From: Balanoglossus misakiensis | Taxonomy: Eukaryota > Hemichordata | Direction of reading: 5' to 3' | Length of the DNA: 64,000 nucleotides | NCBI GenBank assembly: GCA_040954595.2 | Contig: CM082589.2 | Location: 8,556,001-8,620,000 of the forward strand | In this document: positions 53,430-59,400 of the stretch, piece after piece | Numbering within the stretch: the stretch's first letter is position 1 | Layout of the letters: every line of letters begins with the position of its first letter | Notes under the pieces: model-generated | Seen by the model: only the letters and a program-made list of their open reading frames with translations | The model's database searches: none | Told to the model about the DNA's origin: nothing | Program-made: the position numbers and the translations under genes

Positions 53430-56400
53430 GATACGGGGAGAATGCCTCTGTATGTTGACCCAGCTCTTAGTATTGGTCTTTCTGCTGACGTCATGGGGCA
53501 ATGTACAACACCTCGAAAGGCCTATATTCCCAACGGTTACAGCATTCAAGCACGTGACTTTGAAAAAAAAACAATCCATGCAAGATGTTTACATAGCTAA
53601 CCAGGATATAACATTTCAACTTATTAAAAATAAAACTTTTTGGGGTACTCGATATAAGCACAATTTAGTAGCTCGTGCATATATGGCTGTAGATGCCGTG
53701 ATTTGAGCAAAATCTCGGGGCAAGCCTGCCCTCGGCGGCGGTTATTCTCCGAAAGGTGCGACATTACTACGGAATTCTTTTTACCAGCAACAAACGGCAA
53801 ACTGGCAACATCGTATTTCTTTCATGCCAGCAACGCGTTATCTCTAAAATTGTAACAACGTCACAATGTACTAGACAAAGAGGCGTCCCCCCCATCCCAA
53901 TTGCGCAGTTGAAGTACGTGCGTGTTGAGAGAGAGACGTGAACAGAAAGGGGTAGGAGACTGACTTGAACACGGACGACGAGAGTTGTTTAGCGTGTCGA
54001 ACGCTGCTCTACGAAGCTCGTAGTTACCTTCTAACCGGGACATTTGTGCTTGAACGGACTGGGTTCCCCCCGATGGATTCTTGCCGATTGCCGCACGCCG
54101 GCGGGTATGAAAGTGTGGGACGTCGATCCACCAGCCGGCTGCACTGTTCCCAACATGACCAGCTCCACGCCACTTTGAGCTGCACCGCAGTCGGATATCC
54201 CACCGCGGCTGCTGGACAGCATATGAAGGTGTCTGAGGCCTTTTCTAGTCAAAGTGTACACGTTTAAAACTTTGGGGTTTTCGGAATGGGAAATAGCGGA
54301 ACAAGAACATGGATATATACTAAATCATGAACGCCAAACAAACACGTTGAAAAAGCCAGATCTGAAAAAAATTCATGTGGCGTCCGCCGCTGGGCGCATT
54401 GACGCGTCAACGTTTTTTTTTCAAACAACGTAACCTGTCACGATTGCTGCCACAAACAACAAGTTCATGCGTAGGTCGAGAAAGTTCTCAAGCGGCCGGG
54501 TGATTGCGGCAAGGTTAGCGGCGGCCTCGCACGCCCGAATTTGCCACAAAACTATCAGTCCACACAGCAATGCCGTTCAAACTCTTCCGTCGTATTTATT
54601 TCAACACAAATTCAGAATACAACACGGCAGTTTGGTACGTCGTCTCTATCCTACACTGCTAATTCTCATCTCAATCTCTAAAAAAAGTTCAACAGACGGG
54701 ATACACTGCAACCCGCGGCACTAGGAACGGCAAAATTCACGTCTCTGCTTCACAGGAATCTACCGACCTGAAGTGGGAGGAACCCAGTCCGTTCAAGTAC
54801 AAATGTCCCGGTAAGAAGGTAACTACGAGCTTCGTAGACCAGCGTTCGAGTCGACACGTCTCTCTCAACACGCACGTACTTCAACTGCGCAATAGGGATG
54901 GGGGGCGCCTCTTTGTCTACTAAATTGTGACGTTGTTACAATTTTAGAGATAACGTGTCGGCCCCCTCAAAGAAAGCCGGTGGCCCCCTCAAAGAAAGCC
55001 GGTGTTGCTAGTTTGGCATTTGTTGCTAGTAAAAAGAATTCTGTGGTAAGTCTGTTATTGTTAACGTTGTACCCCACCCAAGTGTCTCCACACTATGGCA
55101 TGTCACACCGCACCACTCCCCACTCCACCAGACCCCCCCACACCAGACCCCACCACACCCCACTCCACTCCACCCCACTCCACCACACCACACCTCACCC
55201 CACCCCACCCCACCACACCACACACCCCAACACACCACCCTAGTGTGCCCTCTAAGCCCATTTGATTGACTCGCTACTGACTCAACAAACTCAATGGACA
55301 CTCAAGAAAATGTATCAACACTACATTCAAATGTATAGAGCTGCCTCAGAGATATTTTTAGATATCCTTAAATTGACTCAAAGCTTTTAAAAATTATGTT
55401 TGTTAGACAGAACACTACACCACACCACACCACACCATAGCACACCAAACTAATTGAAAATTATCTGGAGATAACTAGTATGTACACCATATATATAACA
55501 ATGTATGTGTTTATCAAACTTTATACATGCTTTTTCTAGCTTTACATTTCACTTTCTGGCAATTTTTCAGTCTTGTGAACAAGATGAAATAGAGTTCAAA
55601 TGAATTTGATTACAACTGTTCTCCACAGTCAAAAGAGCTTCTAAGAGGGCTTTTGAACAAGACGGCTGTCAAATCAAGTGCTGCAGAGGTCTACACAGGA
55701 TATTATGGGATAGCCTTCTACAGTCAGTTCAAAATACCCATCAATACCCAGCTTGCATTGCATGCACAGGAAGTCACACAGACACTGATGAAGGAGGCAG
55801 TGTCAAACTCCACTGTTATTAGTACCATACTGAATGGATTGCTGGATCACATCACCAACAATAGAGACCTTAGGAAAAAGTAAGCTTCTCAGAATCAATT
55901 GCCCACTAAAATTATGTCCCCTCGGGCCTGTGAGTCACCCCCCCCCCCAAAAAAAAAAAAAAAAATAAATAAATAAATAAAAAAATCGCCCCAAAACAGA
56001 CTTTTTTTGGTGACTCGCAGTCCCTCAGTAAAAAACAAAAACATAATTATGCTGTTACGTGAATACGGCCAGTCCATATGTGTTTTATAACAGACCTCAT
56101 CAAACAGTAGCATAAAATCAGGACATTTCTCCACTGTCATCAAGTTGGTCTCAGCCAAAGATAAAATTGCACTTCTAATTTAAGTTTTCTGGAGTGTGCA
56201 TGTCTAGATGGTGCTTTCCAACCTAGCCAGACAACAGTTTTGGGAACTGTTGCCTGACAAGGTCACTGTTGACTGGGAGTCCTCTTTTGTATGTATCAGT
56301 ATACACATGATGACTGACAATGAGGGCAACAGTGTATTTTGATGACCGAGGGCGCTGCTAGTCACAACTAAAACAGTCTTGTTTTCCCGAGAGCATAGCC

Positions 56401-59400
56401 CGAGAGAAAACAGACTGTTTTGGTGTGACTGGCAGTCCCGAGGTCATCAAAAATACACTGTTGCCCGAATATGTCAGTCATCATGTGTTTTGTAACACAC
56501 CAAACACGGAATTATATCAAGACGGGGCAACAGTACCGGGCAGAAACCGATCGAAATGATGCCCTAGGGAACAGTTCAAAAATGACTAAGTTCACGTGAC
56601 GGCGTATTGACGAATCACGATCGAGGGTTCGCTGCATGGTGTGTTACAATGTGAAATGGATGCAACCCACATGACTGCACATTGTTGAATGAAAACACAG
56701 ATTACAGATGATGAGGCGTGTTATAAACCGATTTCATGATAGAGTTAATGAGTAAACAAACTTCACAACCATACCTTTAAAGGGAAAAAGTCTCTCTCTC
56801 GCTGCCCTTTTTCTATTATTTATGTTTGATACAAGACAATGTTTATGTTATTCTACATGTGGATATATAGTGAATCAACGTTCAACAACACACAACTTTC
56901 ATCCCACTTGTAGATATGAGAGTGAAAAACTCACCAAAATAAATAATTGGGCGACTTTTTGCTCCCATATCCTACAAACGGGATAGAAGTTGTGTCTGGT
57001 TGAACGTTCATTCACTACATACACATGTATATTAACATAAAACGGGGCCTTGTATCAAAAATAATTAATGGGAGAAGGGCAGCGATAGAGAGACTTTGTC
57101 CCTTTAAAAACTGAGAAATTGCAACTGGACACAAGAGTTCCATTGTGTACACTGCTTGTCATCAAACCCCACTACATCATATTAGTTTCTGGGATGTTCT
57201 TTAATATTGTTTCAGACAAGGCATGACAGTACACGCAGCCATATTATCCAATTGGAATTTGTTGAAGTCCTGGTGGAGTGATGGTGCTACTCCGGACCAG
57301 AGAAGTTCTGTTATCATTTTGCTGAAGAAACTCTTGCAGATTGATTCCAAGGTTGGTCATTTGAATCTAAATTAAACCTGTATGGCACACCATGAAAGCC
57401 CCCTGAGCTGCCACATTTCACACATTTTGTCCACAATGAAATACGTGTTCTTTAAACCTTTTCCCTATTCTTTAGAATCATCAAGCTGTTTTACTTGTAT
57501 TTGCATCAGTATGTCACCTCTTGGTGATGCATAGCACAATAGTTTTGTACCCTTTGCATGGAGGCCGATTAAATGGGTGTGTCACCTGTTTAATGTACAA
57601 TGTATCACATTCAAATTGCAACACTATAAAGTATATGGAGACAAATTAATCGGGTGTGTCACCTGTTAATCGGTACACAACTATCATGATATTAGTCACC
57701 AAGAGATGACATGACAAACTGATGCACATACAAATGGTGAGGAATTTCAAGGATAATGAGAAGATTTGACGTATTGTGGAAAATAATGTGAAATTTGGCG
57801 GCTCAAGGGGCTTTAACCGTAAAACAAAGCGAAACATCCCCATTAATATTTTCATTTTCATCAGTGATACAGCACACTTTGTATGGAATATAAACTGACA
57901 TAGAGATTCTGTTTTAGAATATGTAACTTATTTTGGGCATCTTGTACCACAGAACGTTAAGATTCTTGAGGGGCTATGCTTGTACAGAAGAACATACATT
58001 GTATGCAGCAGCCACTGTAACCGTATGCTTCACATACAATTTACATTTCCTAATGGTAAATAAACTGCCTCTCCAGCTAGCTGGAGAAATGTAAATATAC
58101 TGCAGATCCTGTGGTATTACCGAGTGAAGTTATCGGTCTATGAATTTTGAATTATGTCTCCGGACAACTCATTGTGCACACTTTTATTTGTAATGTTTCA
58201 AAAAGTAAACACCCAATTAAAGGGACAAAGTCTCTCTCTCGCTGCCCCTTTTCCATTAATTATGTTTGATACAAGACACCGTTTATGTTATTCTACATTT
58301 AGATATAGTGAATCAACGTTCGACCACACACAACTTCCATCCCGTTTGTAGGATATGAGAGTAAAATCTTGCCCAAATGAATAAATGGTAGAGACCGATT
58401 ATTCATTTTAGCGAGTTTTTTACTCTCGTGTCTACAAGTGGGATGGAAGTTTTGCGTGGTCTAACGTTGATTCACTATATATCTCCACATGTACATTGTC
58501 GTAAACGACATCATGTATAAAACATAATTAATGAAAAAAGGGCAGCAAGAGAGAGACTTTGTCCCTATAAAAGGAGTTTTTACGTTATACTTCTTTGAAT
58601 TAAAGTAAAAAGAATCATTTTTGTGACACAACAGCTTTAATTTTGTTTGATATTTTTCAATGCAACAAGTGTTCTTCTATTCTTTGTTCTCAGTTTTCTT
58701 CGGATCCCAAACATGTGGCTTTCAAACCAGTTTTTGAAATGTACCTGGCTGAGCTGTCAAATGCTGCCACATCACTGGCATTCAAAAGCCGTGTCTTGGA
58801 TATTCTTTACTTCTTTGCAAGGTTACCACAGCCAGAACTTGCACAGCTACAGTGAGTACATATTTCAGGTGTTAAGATGAGGCACCCGTATCTTTTGGCC
58901 ATTGCTGTGGGCCTTTACAGGAGAGTCGACTCGCTTTTGAACAAAACCACTATGTCCAACAAGGGGCTTGTTACTGTAGTTAAAAATATGCACGATTGTG
59001 TGCACACCCCGTATCCAAGTATGGATACGGGAGCTACCAACCGGCCATAGGCCACCACGCTAGTACGGAAAAGCAACGGTCGGCGCTAGTGTGAGTATCC
59101 TGTAACCACAGTAACTGGATCAAACACTAAAATTCCACTGATTTTGTACACTGGATTTAGTATCGTAAACAAAAATCCCTAAGACATTTTGCACAGGCCA
59201 CGTACGCCAGTCCGATTTGACCTGTTCACAGAGAACACACTTCCGCATAGCGTGAAGGATCGATTTAGCAGTTATCGACGCACTAAGAGCGATGCCGATG
59301 GAAGAGTGCGTCCAAAAACACCCAAAATCGGTGACTTGTTCAGGGGTGGTATATGTATGCTGAAATCCACAGATACAACAACCATATTTGAAAACAAAAT

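Noticed and set aside
53299-53706. 135-codon plus-strand frame with a hydrophobic start
   Set aside because: It runs through a (CAGA)n microsatellite and ordinary intron sequence; no homology or splice context.
55026-55301. Gly/Trp/Val-rich minus-strand frame
   Set aside because: It is a translation of the CCACAC/CCACTC simple repeat.
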